A stretch of 64,000 bases of DNA, from NCBI GenBank assembly GCA_913060555.1, contig CAJXRS010000002.1, forward strand, positions 1 through 64,000, written 5' to 3'. Positions 39,525 through 50,897 of this stretch are shown piece after piece. A program made the position numbers and the translations under genes. This DNA comes from an uncultured Gammaproteobacteria bacterium (lineage in GTDB: Bacteria; Pseudomonadota; Gammaproteobacteria; Pseudomonadales; Porticoccaceae). Below the pieces are notes generated by a model, which did not search any database, was not told where the DNA came from, and saw only the letters and a program-made list of their open reading frames with translations. The first letter of the stretch is position 1. Each line of letters starts with the position of its first letter.

Positions 39525-41324
39525 TCAGAACCAAGCGTCGCGCATCTCGAATGGCGCCGGGTTGGCGGTGCGGAGCACTTCCGCCTGCCAATGGATCTGC
39601 GGCAGTTCCCATTCAAGGTAGTACCGCGCGGTCTGGAGCTTGCCGCGGTAGAAGTTGCGGTCTTCCGGATGCGGGTCGCGCGCCAGGCCGGCCGCTGCGG
39701 CCAGCGCCTGCTTGAGCCATAGCCAAGCCGCCAGTACCCGGCCGTAAAGGTCGAGGTACTGGGTTGCATTGGCCATGCCCAGATCGACGTCCTCGGCTAT
39801 CTTTTCCAGCACCGCGGTGGTGGTGGTATCGAGGATCTGCAGCGCCTCTTCCAGGGCTTCGCCGAAACCGGCGGTTTCGGCGCTCGCTGCGGCGGCGGCG
39901 ATGTCGATGCGCGCGGCGGCCAGCAGGGCGCGATGCCCGGCGCCGCCGCGCATGCGGACCTTGCGCCCCAGCAGGTCGATACCGTGGATGGCTTCGGCGC
40001 CCTCGTGGATGGGGTTCAGGCGCTGGTCGCGATACAGCTGCTCGGCGCCGTATTCGCGCATATAGCCGGCGCCGCCGAGAATCTGGATGGCGTGGTCATT
40101 GCCGATGCAGCCGTATCTGGACGGCCAGGATTTGACGATCGGGGTGATCAGGTCGAGCAGCAATGCGGCCTGCTCGCGGCGCTCGGCATCCGGGGCGGTA
40201 TGCTGGTCCTCGAACAGGCTGCTGGCGTAGAGGCACATGAACAGCCCGCCCTCCGCATAGGCCTTTTGGGCGAGCAGCATGCGGCGCACATCGGCGTGCT
40301 CCACCAGCATGACCTGCGGTGAGTTGGGGTCGCTGCAGGACGGCAGCCGGCCCTGGGGGCGGTTGCGGGCATAGTCCAGCGCCAGGTTGTAGCCCTGGTA
40401 GGCCAGTGCCGCGGCGCCCAGTCCGATACCGATGCGCGCCTCGTTCATCATCTGGAACATGTATCCCAACCCCTGGTGGGCTTCGCCGACCAGGTAGCCC
40501 GTGGCGCCGTCGCGTTCGCCAAAGTTGAGCACCGTATTGGTGGTGTTGCGATAGCCCATCTTGTGGTTGAGGCCGGCCACCGTGACGTCGTTGCGAACGC
40601 CCGGAGTGCCGTCTTCGCCGACCAGGTACTTGGGCACGATGAACAGCGAGATGCCCTTGACTCCGGCGGGCGCGCCGCGGATCTTGGCGAGCACCATGTG
40701 GATGATGTTGTCGGTGATGTTGTGATCGGCGCAGCTGATGAACATCTTCTGTCCAGACAGCCGGTAACTGCCGTCCGCCGCGGGCTCGGCGCTGACCTGG
40801 ATATCGCCCAGGGCAGAACCCTGACCGGGCTCGGTCAATGCCATGGTGCCATTGGCGCGGCCGGACATCAGTAGCGGCAGGTAGCGGGCTTTCTGTTCTG
40901 CGGAGCCGAACGCGCGCAACAGGTTGATCACGCCGATGGTGATGAAGGGATAGGCGGCGGTGCTGACGTTGGCTGCGTTGATATAGGCCATCACCAATCG
41001 GAAGATGACCTCGGGAAGCTGTGCGCCGCCTTCCTCGACGGTCTCATGGGCGGCCAGGAAGCCGGCTTGGGCGAATGCTTCCCAAGCCGCCCGGGTTTCC
41101 GGAATGAGCCGCACGGTGTCGCCGTCGAGGGTGGGTTCGTTGGCATCGCCCTTGGCATTGTGGTCGGCGAAATACTTCTCTGCCACTGCTTTCGCCGTCG
41201 CCAGGGTGGCGTCGAACACCTCGCGGGAATGATCCGCGTACGCCGGGCGTTGCAGCAGTTCCTCGGTGTTCAAAGCCTCATAGAGCTGAAACGCGATGTC
41301 GCGCTCGTTGAGCAATGGGATCAT
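39525..41324 (-). CDS. Acyl-CoA dehydrogenase family protein
   Basis: MALTEPGQGSALGDIQVSA, FIVPKYLVGEDG, RNDVTVAGLNHKMGYRNTTNT, GCIGNDHAIQILGGAGYMREYGAEQLYRDQRLNPIHEGAEAIHGIDLLGRK. Confidence 0.93.
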   Translation of the reverse strand: MIPLLNERDIAFQLYEALNTEELLQRPAYADHSREVFDATLATAKAVAEKYFADHNAKGDANEPTLDGDTVRLIPETRAAWEAFAQAGFLAAHETVEEGGAQLPEVIFRLVMAYINAANVSTAAYPFITIGVINLLRAFGSAEQKARYLPLLMSGRANGTMALTEPGQGSALGDIQVSAEPAADGSYRLSGQKMFISCADHNITDNIIHMVLAKIRGAPAGVKGISLFIVPKYLVGEDGTPGVRNDVTVAGLNHKMGYRNTTNTVLNFGERDGATGYLVGEAHQGLGYMFQMMNEARIGIGLGAAALAYQGYNLALDYARNRPQGRLPSCSDPNSPQVMLVEHADVRRMLLAQKAYAEGGLFMCLYASSLFEDQHTAPDAERREQAALLLDLITPIVKSWPSRYGCIGNDHAIQILGGAGYMREYGAEQLYRDQRLNPIHEGAEAIHGIDLLGRKVRMRGGAGHRALLAAARIDIAAAAASAETAGFGEALEEALQILDTTTTAVLEKIAEDVDLGMANATQYLDLYGRVLAAWLWLKQALAAAAGLARDPHPEDRNFYRGKLQTARYYLEWELPQIHWQAEVLRTANPAPFEMRDAWF

Positions 41325-41385
41325 GGGTGGCCGGTCTTCTTGTAGTGAAGTAAGGGATAAAGGCGCCGGCGGGCGGCGCCCGGCG

Positions 41386-43005
41386 TCAATAACTGTAGGA
41401 TTTGAACTGGTCGCGCAGATCCTTCTTGCTGACCTTGCCGGTGGCCGTGTGGGGAATGAATTCCACGAACACGCAGTCCTCGGGAATCCACCAGTTGGCG
41501 ATCTTGCCCTTGAGAAAGTCGAGGATGTCCTCCTTTTTCGGCTCCGCTCCCGGCCGCTTGACCACCAGCAGCAGCGGGCGCTCGGTCCATTTCGGGTGCG
41601 GCACGCCGATGACTGCGGCCTCCAGGACATCGGCGTGGCCCATGGCGGCATTTTCGATGTCGATGGAGCTGATCCATTCGCCGCCGGACTTGATCACGTC
41701 CTTGGTGCGGTCGGTGATCTGCATGTAGCCGTGGGAGTCGATGGTGGCGACATCCCCGGTATCGAACCAGCCGTCGGGAAGGTGGGCATCGGATTCTGCC
41801 ATCCGGTAATAGCCGCTGCACACCCAGGGGCCGCGAACCTGCAACTGCCCCGAAGTCTTGCCGTCCCAGGGAAGCTCCTCCCCCTGGTCGTTCACGACGC
41901 GCATCTGGACACCGTAGATGAGGCGGCCCGCCTTGAGGCGATAGGCCATTTTTTCTTCGTCCGGGAGTTCTTCCATCCACGGAAGCAAAGTGTTCAGGGT
42001 GCCCAGCGGGCTCATTTCGGTCATCCCCCAGCCCACATGCATATAAACGCCGAGCTGGTCCATGGCACGCATCAGCGCCTCCGGGCAGGCGGCGCCGCCT
42101 ACCACCACTCGCTTCAGGGAGGGCACGCTGCCGCCGCTTTCCCGCAAGTGATTGGCGAGCGCCAGCCACACCGTGGGTACACCCAACGCCAGATTGACGC
42201 CTTCGTCGTTGATCAGCTCCGCGAGGGTGGCGCCATCGCCCATCTTGGGCCCGGGAAACACCAGCCGGGCGCCGGCCGCCGCCGCGGAATAGACTACACC
42301 CCAGGCGTTGACGTGGAACATGGGCACCACTGGCATCACGGTGTCGCCGGCAGCCAGGCCGATGACATCCCGCTGCCCGGTAGCCAGGCAGTGCAGCACG
42401 GTGCTGCGGTGGGAATAGAGCACGCCCTTGGGGTGGCCCGTGGTTCCCGAGGTATAGCACAGGGAGGAAGCGCTGTTCTCGTCCAGCGCCGGCCATTGGT
42501 AATCCGCGGGCTGGTCGGCGAGCAACGCCTCATAGCAATGCACGTTCTTCAGCGTCGTCGCCGGCATGGCTGCCGGACTGGTCAGCACCACGAACCCCTT
42601 GACCGTTTCCAGTTGCTCCTGGAGTTGCTCCAACAGGGGCACGAAGGCGACATCGGTGAAGATCCACTGGTCCTCGGCGTGGTTGACGATATAGGAGATC
42701 TGCTCGGGAAACAGGCGCGGGTTGATGGTGTGGCAGACATGGCCGGAGCAGCTGATGCCGTAATACAGCTCGAAGTGCCGGTAGTCGTTCCAGGCCAGGG
42801 TGGCGACGCGGTCGCCCTCTTGAAGACCCAGCCCGGAGAGCAGGTTGGCGACCTTGCGCGCCCGGAGAAAGGCCTCGCCAAAGGTATATCTGTGGCGGGG
42901 GTTATCGGCGGATACCGAGACGATCTCGGTATCCGCAAACACCTGTTCTGCGTATTGCATGATCGAGGTGATGGTCAGCGGATCGCTCATCATCTGACCG
43001 AGCAT
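41386..43005 (-). CDS. Long-chain fatty-acid--CoA ligase (AMP-binding)
   Basis: [73 protein letters not shown]. Confidence 0.94.
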   Translation of the reverse strand: MLGQMMSDPLTITSIMQYAEQVFADTEIVSVSADNPRHRYTFGEAFLRARKVANLLSGLGLQEGDRVATLAWNDYRHFELYYGISCSGHVCHTINPRLFPEQISYIVNHAEDQWIFTDVAFVPLLEQLQEQLETVKGFVVLTSPAAMPATTLKNVHCYEALLADQPADYQWPALDENSASSLCYTSGTTGHPKGVLYSHRSTVLHCLATGQRDVIGLAAGDTVMPVVPMFHVNAWGVVYSAAAAGARLVFPGPKMGDGATLAELINDEGVNLALGVPTVWLALANHLRESGGSVPSLKRVVVGGAACPEALMRAMDQLGVYMHVGWGMTEMSPLGTLNTLLPWMEELPDEEKMAYRLKAGRLIYGVQMRVVNDQGEELPWDGKTSGQLQVRGPWVCSGYYRMAESDAHLPDGWFDTGDVATIDSHGYMQITDRTKDVIKSGGEWISSIDIENAAMGHADVLEAAVIGVPHPKWTERPLLLVVKRPGAEPKKEDILDFLKGKIANWWIPEDCVFVEFIPHTATGKVSKKDLRDQFKSYSY

Positions 43006-43108
43006 GGAGGCCTCCGTCGAAGAATGGCTGGGATTCTGATGGGTAATGCGGAAAGTTTAGCACAGGGCCCGGGCGCGACCCTGGGCGCCGGCCCTGTCCG
43101 CGTCGCGG

Positions 43109-43600
43109 TCAGGCCTGTTCCGCGGGCGCTTCGCGGGCGAGGGCTTCGAGCAGTTCGAAATCCGGGATCAGCGCGGGTTCGCCGCCGATATCGACCAGCA
43201 GCGCGGCGCCTTTGGGCGGTGGTACCTCGCGGGCGCACAGGTCGCTGTCCGCGCCCAGCCGCAAGGGTCTGGGCGGATCCTGAATGGCGAGACCGTAATG
43301 GCTGCGCGGCGCGGTATCGCCCCGCATCTTGATCACCACCATGCGCCGGGCAGCGTCGCGGGGCGCGCCCGGGTCTCCGCCGATGGCCTCGTAGTCGAGC
43401 AACGGGATTTCCAGTTCCCGCCAGCGCGCCCAGCCGAGCAGCCAGTCGGCATGCGCGCCGTGCGCCGCCAGCGGGGGTTCCTCGACCACCTCGGCGATGG
43501 CGTTGAGCGGCACCAACAGCTGCAGGCGCCGGCCCGACAGCGTCAGCAGTGCGCACTCGACGGGCGCCTGGGGGGCCAGGTCCGGTTCCGCGTCTGTCAT
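43109..43600 (-). CDS. chpC: CheW-like protein (ChpC-type) of the Pil-Chp system
   Basis: CheW-like domain; last gene of the pil-chp cluster; ATGA overlap with CheB-like gene. Confidence 0.75.
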   Translation of the reverse strand: MTDAEPDLAPQAPVECALLTLSGRRLQLLVPLNAIAEVVEEPPLAAHGAHADWLLGWARWRELEIPLLDYEAIGGDPGAPRDAARRMVVIKMRGDTAPRSHYGLAIQDPPRPLRLGADSDLCAREVPPPKGAALLVDIGGEPALIPDFELLEALAREAPAEQA

Positions 43601-44547
43601 CGGGCTTCCGCCATGAGAGGGAGAGCAACATCATCCCGGTCGGCACGCTGCTGGCCGCCCGCCGCGGGCCGATGGCGGTGATTGAAACGCCGTGCCAGCG
43701 CTTGCAGCGAGCCGATGTAATCGGCGCCGCCACGGGCGATCACCGCCTCCGGCATGGCGCGGGCGACGCAGTCCGAGGGGTCCTGCACCCATACCTCCCC
43801 GCCCTGTTCGCGGATGTGCTGGCTGCCCAGTACGCCGTCATCCCCGAGACCGCCGAATACGATCATCCCGGCGCGCTCGCGATAGGTCAGTGCCAGGTTT
43901 TCCGCGAGCTGATCGATGTTGGGCCGATAGGGCTCCGGCCAGGCTCCGGAGAGAACGCGGAGTTCCGCTCCGGGACGCAGGCGCAATCGCCGTTCCGGGT
44001 GCACCAGGGCCAGAGACCCCTCCAGCAGGAAATCCGTTGCCGTGGCGATCCCTGCCCGCCAGTCGCTGTCGCGGCTGAGCCAGCGTTGCAACTGGTCCAG
44101 ATGGCCGGGGTCGATGTGCTGTGCGTACAGCAGGGCCAGTCCCGCCGCTCTGGGGACGGCGGAGAGGAATTGTGCCACGGCCGCCGGGCCTCCCGTCGAG
44201 GCGGCCAGCAGCCATACGCGTTCGGCGCGTGCCGCACTGGTCAGGTCTCCCAGTGGCCGGCGGGCTGCGGTGATGCGTTGCCGCAGACTTTGCTTCCAGG
44301 ATGCGAAGGCGGTGCGCGATCGGGCCAGGAAATCGGCCTCGATGTGCAGGTGGAAACACGCGGCGACCTCGCGTGCCGAGTCTTCGCGGCGCTCGATCTC
44401 GATCAGCAGGTCGATGTCGCGCCAGTCCGCCGCCGCCATGTCCTGGGGCCGGCTGGTGTCGAACAGCACCAGGTGGCCGAGTTCCTCCAGCGCGCGGCGC
44501 AGTGGCGCCCGGTCCCAGGGGCCGTCAGAGACCATGGCCACTTTCAC
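43597..44547 (-). CDS. chpB: CheB-type protein-glutamate methylesterase (ChpB)
   Basis: VWLLAASTGGPAAVAQFLSAVP, AQHIDPGHLDQL, VFGGLGDDGVLGSQHIREQGGEVWVQDPSDCVARAMPEAVI. Confidence 0.88.
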   Translation of the reverse strand: MKVAMVSDGPWDRAPLRRALEELGHLVLFDTSRPQDMAAADWRDIDLLIEIERREDSAREVAACFHLHIEADFLARSRTAFASWKQSLRQRITAARRPLGDLTSAARAERVWLLAASTGGPAAVAQFLSAVPRAAGLALLYAQHIDPGHLDQLQRWLSRDSDWRAGIATATDFLLEGSLALVHPERRLRLRPGAELRVLSGAWPEPYRPNIDQLAENLALTYRERAGMIVFGGLGDDGVLGSQHIREQGGEVWVQDPSDCVARAMPEAVIARGGADYIGSLQALARRFNHRHRPAAGGQQRADRDDVALPLMAEAR

Positions 44548-47500
44548 GCTGCGAGGCTCCGGTCGGTGGCAGGCAGGTCTCGACCACTGCCAGCAGGTGT
44601 TCTTCCTGATAGGGTTTGCCGAGGTAGTGATCGACCCCCAGTTCCAGGGCCTTGTTGCGGTGCTTGTCGCCGCTGCGTGAGGTAATCATGACGATGGGCA
44701 GGGCGCGCAGGCGTTCCGAGGCGCGCACCTGGCGGGTGACCTCGAAACCATCCATGCGCGGCATCTCCACATCGAGCAGCATCAGGTCCGGGGTGAGCTC
44801 CTGGAGCAGTTGCATCGCCTCGACGCCATCGCGTGCGCTGAGCACCTTGTAGCCCTGGCGTTCGAGCAGGCGTCCCGTGGCCTTGCGCATGGTCACCGAG
44901 TCGTCGACCACCAGTACCACGGATCCCGAGGCTTCGATCTGGGGTTCCGGCGGTGACAGGGTCGCGCTGCCGTAACGCAGTGCCGACCAGGGCGCGACCC
45001 GATCGGTGATCAGGGCATTGAGGTCGAGGATGGGGACCACCTGGCCGTCGCCCAGCACAGTGGCGCCGGAAAGCCCCCGAACCTTTGCGAACTGTGGCCC
45101 CAGGGATTTCACCACCACCTCCTGGCTGGGTTCGAGGGCGTCGACCAGCACCGCGGTCGGCTCCGAGGTGCCCTTGGTGAGCACCAGCGCCGATTTGCCG
45201 GCGGCCAGCTCGGCGCCCGGCTCGGTACTGCCGATGAGGTCGCCGAGCCGGCACACCGTGAAACGCTCGCCGCGATAGCTGAAGCCGGTTTCCGCCTGGG
45301 TGCGGAGCTGCTCCAGTTCGGCGGCGTCCAGGCGCACCACCCCAGAGACATTGTTGACCAGGGTACCGTAGCGCTCGCGGCTGGCCTTCATCAGCAGGGC
45401 GCGGTTGACGGATACCGTGAAGGGCAGGCGGAGTGTGAACTCCGTCCCTTCTCCCTCCCGGGAGCGGGGGCTGACGCTACCGCCCAGTTGGCGCAGTTCG
45501 CTGTCGACCACGTCCATGCCGATGCCGCGCCCGGAAATCTGACTGACGGCGCTCGAGGTCGAAAATCCCGGGTGAAAGATCAGTTGGGTGAGGTCCTGCT
45601 CGCCGATGGCCGCATCCGGGTTGAGCAGACCCAGGCTCTCGGCCTTGCTGCGGATGGCTGCGAGATCCAGGCCACAGCCGTCGTCGGCGAGCTGGATCAC
45701 CACGTCGCCGGCCTCCCGGGAGAAGGTGATGGATACCCTGCCGGTGTCGGGCTTGCCGGCGGCGCTGCGTCGCTCGGGCACTTCGATGCCGTGGTCGATG
45801 GCGTTGCGGATCAGGTGCTCCAGCGAGGGCACGATGCGCTCCAGCACCGAACGGTCCATTTCGCCTTCGATGTTGTGCAGTTCCAGTTCCACCGGTTTGC
45901 CCAGTTCGCTGGCGGTCTGGCGCACGATGCGCCGCAGGCGCGGCACGATCCGCGCAAAAGGCACCATTCGGGTCAGGGACAGATTTTCCTGCAGCTCGCG
46001 ATTGATGCGGGCCTGTTGGATCAGCAGCGCCTCGGTCTCCCGAGCCTTGGTGAGCAGGGTGTCCTGCAGGTCGTGAAGATCGGAGGCGGATTCCTCCAGC
46101 GCCCGCGACAGCTGCTGCAGGGTCGAATATCGATCCATCTCCAGAGGGTCGAACTGATCTTCCGTGCCCTCGGAGATCAGTTGCTCGCGCCGAAACTGGA
46201 TCTGCGCCTCGGTTTCCATGCCCAGGCGGCGTGCCTGATCGTGGAAACGGTCGACCGTGGTGTCCATTTCCTCCAACTGAAAGTGAAACTGCTGGAGCTG
46301 CTGTTCGATACGGCTGCGGCTGATGCTGGTCTCGTCGGCCAGATTGACCAGCTTGTCGAGAATCGACGCCGCGATCTTGACCACCTCGCGGGGTTGGCCC
46401 GCGCCGGTCAGGTCGCGTTCGGCTCCGCCCTCGCGCACCCTGCGCCGCCAGGGCGGCGTAACCCCGGAGCTGCGGAACAGTTCCCCGGCCGGCGGTGCCG
46501 ATGGTGGCGCTGCCGGCCGGCTCTCCGCGGCCGGTGTTGGCACTGCTCGAGGTGGCGGTTCCACGGGCAGGGACATGGGCGCTGGTTCGGTCTGCGGCGT
46601 CGCCTGCCGGTCGCCGCGGGCGATCTGCTCGCGCTGTTGCTCGATACGGTCGTAGAAGGCCAGACAGGTGTCGAAGAAGTGCGCGTCCGCGGCCCCAGGC
46701 GCGGTCGCCAGGACCAGGGTTTCGAATTCATGGCACAGGCTCCCCAGTGCCGAGCAACCCGCCATTCGCGCGCTGCCCTTGAGGGTATGCAGTGCCCGCT
46801 TGAGATCCTCGGCGCGCTCCACGGGGGTATCGCCGTCCCGCCAGCGGGTGATCGACTGCTCGATCTGTTCGGCCAGCTCCGCGGCTTCTTCGAGGAAGAT
46901 TGCCACCAGCTCGGCATCCGGGGCCTCGTCCAGGGTCTGGTCGGGGAGCGTCTCGCCGGTCTTCGGGTGGGGGGCTGGCGTCGCCGCCTGGCCCGCTGTG
47001 GGCCAGGGCTCATAATCCGCCCCCCGCGCCGCGGTATCCGGCGCGCGCTCCGGCTGCCAGCACAGGCGAAGACGGGCTTCGAGTTCGGCATCCAGCGGAG
47101 GTGGCGGCAGCGCGGCCGCCACGGCGTCGAGCATGGTGAGTAGTTGTTCGATGCCCCGGCTGAAGTCCGCTTGGTCTGTTGCGGCAGCCGGATCCGCGCC
47201 CAGGGCCCGGGCGCCGCTTTCGGCCAGTAGCCCGGCTGCGTCGGCCAGCGGTACCAACCCGCTTTCCGCAGCAGCGGTGGCCAGCCTGTCGAGTTCGCCG
47301 AGCAATGCCGGCAGCCGTTCGCGCCACTGGCCGGCGGGTGTCGCAGGCAGCCATTCGACCGCCGTCAGCAGAGCCTCCAGGCCTTCCGCCATCAGTGCCT
47401 GCAGAGGTTCGCGGGTGCGCGGGCCGGCGCGCAGCAGGCTGTCGCGCGCGTGCTCGAGCTGGAGGTTGCACGCATCCAGATCGACCTCCGTAGCTGTGCC

Positions 47501-49954
47501 GGCAACCAGGTCACGGCAGCCGCCGAGCACGCCGGCGATGGCCTCAAGCCCCTCCGGGTCGGGGCTATCGCCGCGCTCCGCGTAGCGCGTGGCCAGTGCT
47601 TCCAGGGTGCGCAGGGCGCGCGACAGCGGCCGATGTTGGAGGCGTTCACAGCAGCCGACCAGGGTATGAATGGCTCGCGCCACGCTTTCCGGCCGGGGCC
47701 CGGGAGCGGCATCGCGCCGGGCCGCCAGGAAGTGTTCCAGAATCTCCAGCTGCGCCACGGCTTCCTCGCGGAACTCTTCCGCAAGGGGTTCCCGCTCCGG
47801 CGCTACAGGAGTCGCCGGTGCAATTTCCGGGGCTGAACCGCCGGCGGCCAGGTGCTCCGCCCGTTCGATCAGCAGCTCGTCCTGGGCGCTGGGCCCGGGG
47901 GCGGCTCCGGCGGCGAATTCCTCGACCAGCTCCGGAAGCCTGGCGCGAGCGTCCGCGATCAGCGTGCCGGCCGCATCGGACCAGCCGAGATCGCCTTCGA
48001 GCACGCGGTTGAGCAGCTGCTCCACGGCCCAGCACAGCGCCGCGAGCTCGGTGGCGCCAACCATGCGGCCGCTGCCTTTGAGGGTATGGAATCCCCGGCG
48101 GATATCCCCCAGCGCCGCCGGCGGCGCCCCGGCGGTGCCCTGGGTTTCCAGGCCGCTCAGAAAAGCCAGTATCTCGCGGGCCTCCTCGATGAAGATGTCG
48201 CGAATTTCCGCGTCGACCTCTTGGTGTCCAGGGTTCGGGGCGATTACCGCCGTCGTCGGCGAGGCGTTGGGGGGCGGTGAAGCCGGCACCTGTGCCTCCG
48301 ATGCCGCGGCGGCTTCAGCGCACAATCGCTGCACCCGCTGCTCGGCCTGGGCGAGCACGCGGTTGCCGGTTTCGGTTTCACCCTGGACGAGGAGATCCAG
48401 GTAATACTCGGCGGCGATCAGGCAGTCGGCCAGGGTATCCAATCGGGCCCAGGAAGGGCTGCCGGAGATTTCTCCGAGCCGCTCCAGATGGTCCCCACAG
48501 GCGGCGAACACGGCACTCAGACGTTGCTGTTCGATGACTTCCAGCGCGCGTTGGATCTGCCGGGCGCGCGTGATTGCTTCGGCCAGCCGGGAAGCGTCGT
48601 GAGGTGCTGAGGCATAATCGATGACCGCATCCTTGATCTCGTCGATCAGGCTGCGCACCGTGCCGATTACCGCGGCCGCCGCCGCATCGACCAGTGCCTC
48701 CCGGGAGCCCCTTTCGTCCTCGGGCTCCGCGCCCGTGGCGGTCCAGCTGTCGATCAGGCGTTCCAGGGTCTCGATCTCGTCCGCCCATCGCTCCCAGTCA
48801 GCGTTCGCCGGGGTGTTCGCGTCTTCTTCGAGCAGCGCCGCGGCGCGCCCGGCGGCGGCCGCCGCGCCGGGCAGGTCCGCCACCGTCAGGGTGTCGCGCA
48901 GGCGCCGCAATGGCGGTCGCAGCCTGGCCGCCCCCGCTGCCGGACTGTCGCCGGATTGTGCCCGTTCCTCGCCCAATCGGCGCAGTGCCTGGAGTTCGTC
49001 GCGCAGTTCACACTGCAGAGTCGCGCGCACTGTCTGGCCCCGCGCCGGCCACAGATTGTCGCTGCCGTCGACGTACAGCCCGGACTCGATGGCAAAGGTG
49101 TCGCGCAGTTCCCGGCCGGCGTCACCCGCATCCGCGGCGGCGTAGTACAACAGGTTCTTGAACAGCTCCCGGGACACCGGGGGTTGTTCGCTATCGCCTT
49201 GGTCGAGCTGGTCGCAGGCGCGCAGGTCGCGGTCGAGTTCCCAGAACAGCTGGCGCAGCGCGGGGCTGATCCGGGGCAGTTGGCCCAGGTGTGAGAGCAC
49301 CTGGCCGCAGAGCTCCCAGAGCTGGCCGCGCCGGCTGCCGGCGAACAGCTCGCCCATGCGCTGCGCCACCTTGAGCATCAGTTCGTGCTCGCGGTCGGTC
49401 TGTTCTCCCTTGAGCAAACCCAGCAGGGCGTGCTGGTAGATCTGCCGCAGCTTGCGGCAGAGCGCGCCGAACTCGCTCTGGTCCCGGGTGGGCGGCAGGG
49501 CCAGGGAAGCGTTTTCGAAGGCTGTCAGGTCGGCGCTGAACAGGCCTCCCTCCGAAGCCAGGGGTTGGCGACACAGCGCGCGCAGGTCATTGAGCAGCGC
49601 GAGCAGCAGTGCCGGTTGCTCGCGGCGTTCGATGAGGCAGCGATCCAGGTAGCCGGGCAGTGCCGCGGCGGCGGCGGCGAGCGCCTCGCCGGCCTGCTCC
49701 CCACTGGTGATCTCGCCCCTGAGCAGGGCTTCCACGGTGGCTTCCATGGCCTCGATCAGGAGTGTGCCACCGGCGCTTTCGGCCAACTGCAGGGAGCCCG
49801 AGACCTGGTGCAGATAGGCTTGGCAGAATTGCAGTTGTTGGCGATCCGTGGGTGCGGAGAGATAGGCGGCAAGTGCTGCGGTGGCCTCTTCGAGGCTGAT
49901 GGCCACCTCGTCGATCAGCCAGCGCAACCCCCAGGGCCCGGTTTCCGCGGCCAT
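44525..49954 (-). CDS. chpA: Multi-Hpt hybrid CheA kinase (ChpA)
   Basis: 1809 aa; Hpt motifs FHTLKGSGRMVG and LHTLKGSARMAG; CheA kinase core (HLIRNAIDHGIE, GRGIGMDVVDSELRQLGGSV); CheW-like and C-terminal REC (LMLLDVEMPRMDGFEV). Confidence 0.95.
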   Translation of the reverse strand: MAAETGPWGLRWLIDEVAISLEEATAALAAYLSAPTDRQQLQFCQAYLHQVSGSLQLAESAGGTLLIEAMEATVEALLRGEITSGEQAGEALAAAAAALPGYLDRCLIERREQPALLLALLNDLRALCRQPLASEGGLFSADLTAFENASLALPPTRDQSEFGALCRKLRQIYQHALLGLLKGEQTDREHELMLKVAQRMGELFAGSRRGQLWELCGQVLSHLGQLPRISPALRQLFWELDRDLRACDQLDQGDSEQPPVSRELFKNLLYYAAADAGDAGRELRDTFAIESGLYVDGSDNLWPARGQTVRATLQCELRDELQALRRLGEERAQSGDSPAAGAARLRPPLRRLRDTLTVADLPGAAAAAGRAAALLEEDANTPANADWERWADEIETLERLIDSWTATGAEPEDERGSREALVDAAAAAVIGTVRSLIDEIKDAVIDYASAPHDASRLAEAITRARQIQRALEVIEQQRLSAVFAACGDHLERLGEISGSPSWARLDTLADCLIAAEYYLDLLVQGETETGNRVLAQAEQRVQRLCAEAAAASEAQVPASPPPNASPTTAVIAPNPGHQEVDAEIRDIFIEEAREILAFLSGLETQGTAGAPPAALGDIRRGFHTLKGSGRMVGATELAALCWAVEQLLNRVLEGDLGWSDAAGTLIADARARLPELVEEFAAGAAPGPSAQDELLIERAEHLAAGGSAPEIAPATPVAPEREPLAEEFREEAVAQLEILEHFLAARRDAAPGPRPESVARAIHTLVGCCERLQHRPLSRALRTLEALATRYAERGDSPDPEGLEAIAGVLGGCRDLVAGTATEVDLDACNLQLEHARDSLLRAGPRTREPLQALMAEGLEALLTAVEWLPATPAGQWRERLPALLGELDRLATAAAESGLVPLADAAGLLAESGARALGADPAAATDQADFSRGIEQLLTMLDAVAAALPPPPLDAELEARLRLCWQPERAPDTAARGADYEPWPTAGQAATPAPHPKTGETLPDQTLDEAPDAELVAIFLEEAAELAEQIEQSITRWRDGDTPVERAEDLKRALHTLKGSARMAGCSALGSLCHEFETLVLATAPGAADAHFFDTCLAFYDRIEQQREQIARGDRQATPQTEPAPMSLPVEPPPRAVPTPAAESRPAAPPSAPPAGELFRSSGVTPPWRRRVREGGAERDLTGAGQPREVVKIAASILDKLVNLADETSISRSRIEQQLQQFHFQLEEMDTTVDRFHDQARRLGMETEAQIQFRREQLISEGTEDQFDPLEMDRYSTLQQLSRALEESASDLHDLQDTLLTKARETEALLIQQARINRELQENLSLTRMVPFARIVPRLRRIVRQTASELGKPVELELHNIEGEMDRSVLERIVPSLEHLIRNAIDHGIEVPERRSAAGKPDTGRVSITFSREAGDVVIQLADDGCGLDLAAIRSKAESLGLLNPDAAIGEQDLTQLIFHPGFSTSSAVSQISGRGIGMDVVDSELRQLGGSVSPRSREGEGTEFTLRLPFTVSVNRALLMKASRERYGTLVNNVSGVVRLDAAELEQLRTQAETGFSYRGERFTVCRLGDLIGSTEPGAELAAGKSALVLTKGTSEPTAVLVDALEPSQEVVVKSLGPQFAKVRGLSGATVLGDGQVVPILDLNALITDRVAPWSALRYGSATLSPPEPQIEASGSVVLVVDDSVTMRKATGRLLERQGYKVLSARDGVEAMQLLQELTPDLMLLDVEMPRMDGFEVTRQVRASERLRALPIVMITSRSGDKHRNKALELGVDHYLGKPYQEEHLLAVVETCLPPTGASQRESGHGL

Positions 49955-49955
49955 G

Positions 49956-50897
49956 TCATTTACCCTCCGGGTGGGGGCGCCGATAGGCGCTGATATCCGG
50001 ATGGCGCTCCCGCACCAGGAATCCCGGCTGCCAATCGCTGCATTCGCCCGGACCCACCACCAGCAGACCGCCGGGCTTCAGACGCCGGGCGAGAAAGTTC
50101 AGGGCCTGGCGGCGGCGCCAGCGGCGGAAGTAGACCAGCAGATGCTGGCAGAAAATGATGTCCGCGCCTTCGCGAAAGAAGCCGCACCGCTGGTCGAGCA
50201 GGTTGTCGGCAACAAAACCGACATGGCGCCGTACTTCCGCGGTGAGCCGGAAACGGCTCGTGGCGATCGATTCCATGAAGCGCGTCAGGCGTTGCCGATC
50301 TGCAGTGCCCAGCGCGTTGAGTGGATAGACTCCGGTGCGGGCCTCGCGCAGTGCGCTGACGCTGATGTCCGTACCGATCACGGCAAATTCCGGGGCATGG
50401 CCCGCAGTCTCGAACCCCGCCAGCGCATCCAGGGCCAGTGAGTAGGCCTCTTCGCCGGTAGAGCAGCCCAGACTCCAGATATCGAGCCTTTCTCCGCCCT
50501 GCCTGGCTGCTCGCCGAGCGACCTGTTCGCGGATGAAGTCGTGGGATTCGCGGTGACGGAAAAAGCGCGTCTCCTTGATCACCAGACGGTCGAGCAGGTG
50601 CCGCCATTCGCCGACGCCGGAAGCCGGCTGCAGGAGGTGCTGGAGATAGGTTTCGAAATCCAGGCCCAGTTCGCCGAGTCGCCGTTCCAGTTCGCGGCGC
50701 ACAAAGGGTTCCCGGTGGTCGTGGATGAGGATTCCGGTGCGCTGTTCGAAATGCTCGGCCCAGATCCGGTACTGGCCGTTCTCCAGGGCCGTCGCCGGCC
50801 GGGAGTCGGCGATGCCCAGGAGCCGCGGCTCGCTTGCGACCACCCCGGTGGTCGGGGTCGCCGGGGCGGCGGGCAAGGGCAGGTTACCGGCTTTCAT
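49956..50897 (-). CDS. pilK: CheR-type methyltransferase (PilK)
   Basis: [61 protein letters not shown]. Confidence 0.92.
   Translation of the reverse strand: MKAGNLPLPAAPATPTTGVVASEPRLLGIADSRPATALENGQYRIWAEHFEQRTGILIHDHREPFVRRELERRLGELGLDFETYLQHLLQPASGVGEWRHLLDRLVIKETRFFRHRESHDFIREQVARRAARQGGERLDIWSLGCSTGEEAYSLALDALAGFETAGHAPEFAVIGTDISVSALREARTGVYPLNALGTADRQRLTRFMESIATSRFRLTAEVRRHVGFVADNLLDQRCGFFREGADIIFCQHLLVYFRRWRRRQALNFLARRLKPGGLLVVGPGECSDWQPGFLVRERHPDISAYRRPHPEGK

Noticed and set aside
45488-48404. Large plus-strand ORFs over chpA
   Set aside because: Antisense shadow of chpA in high-GC DNA
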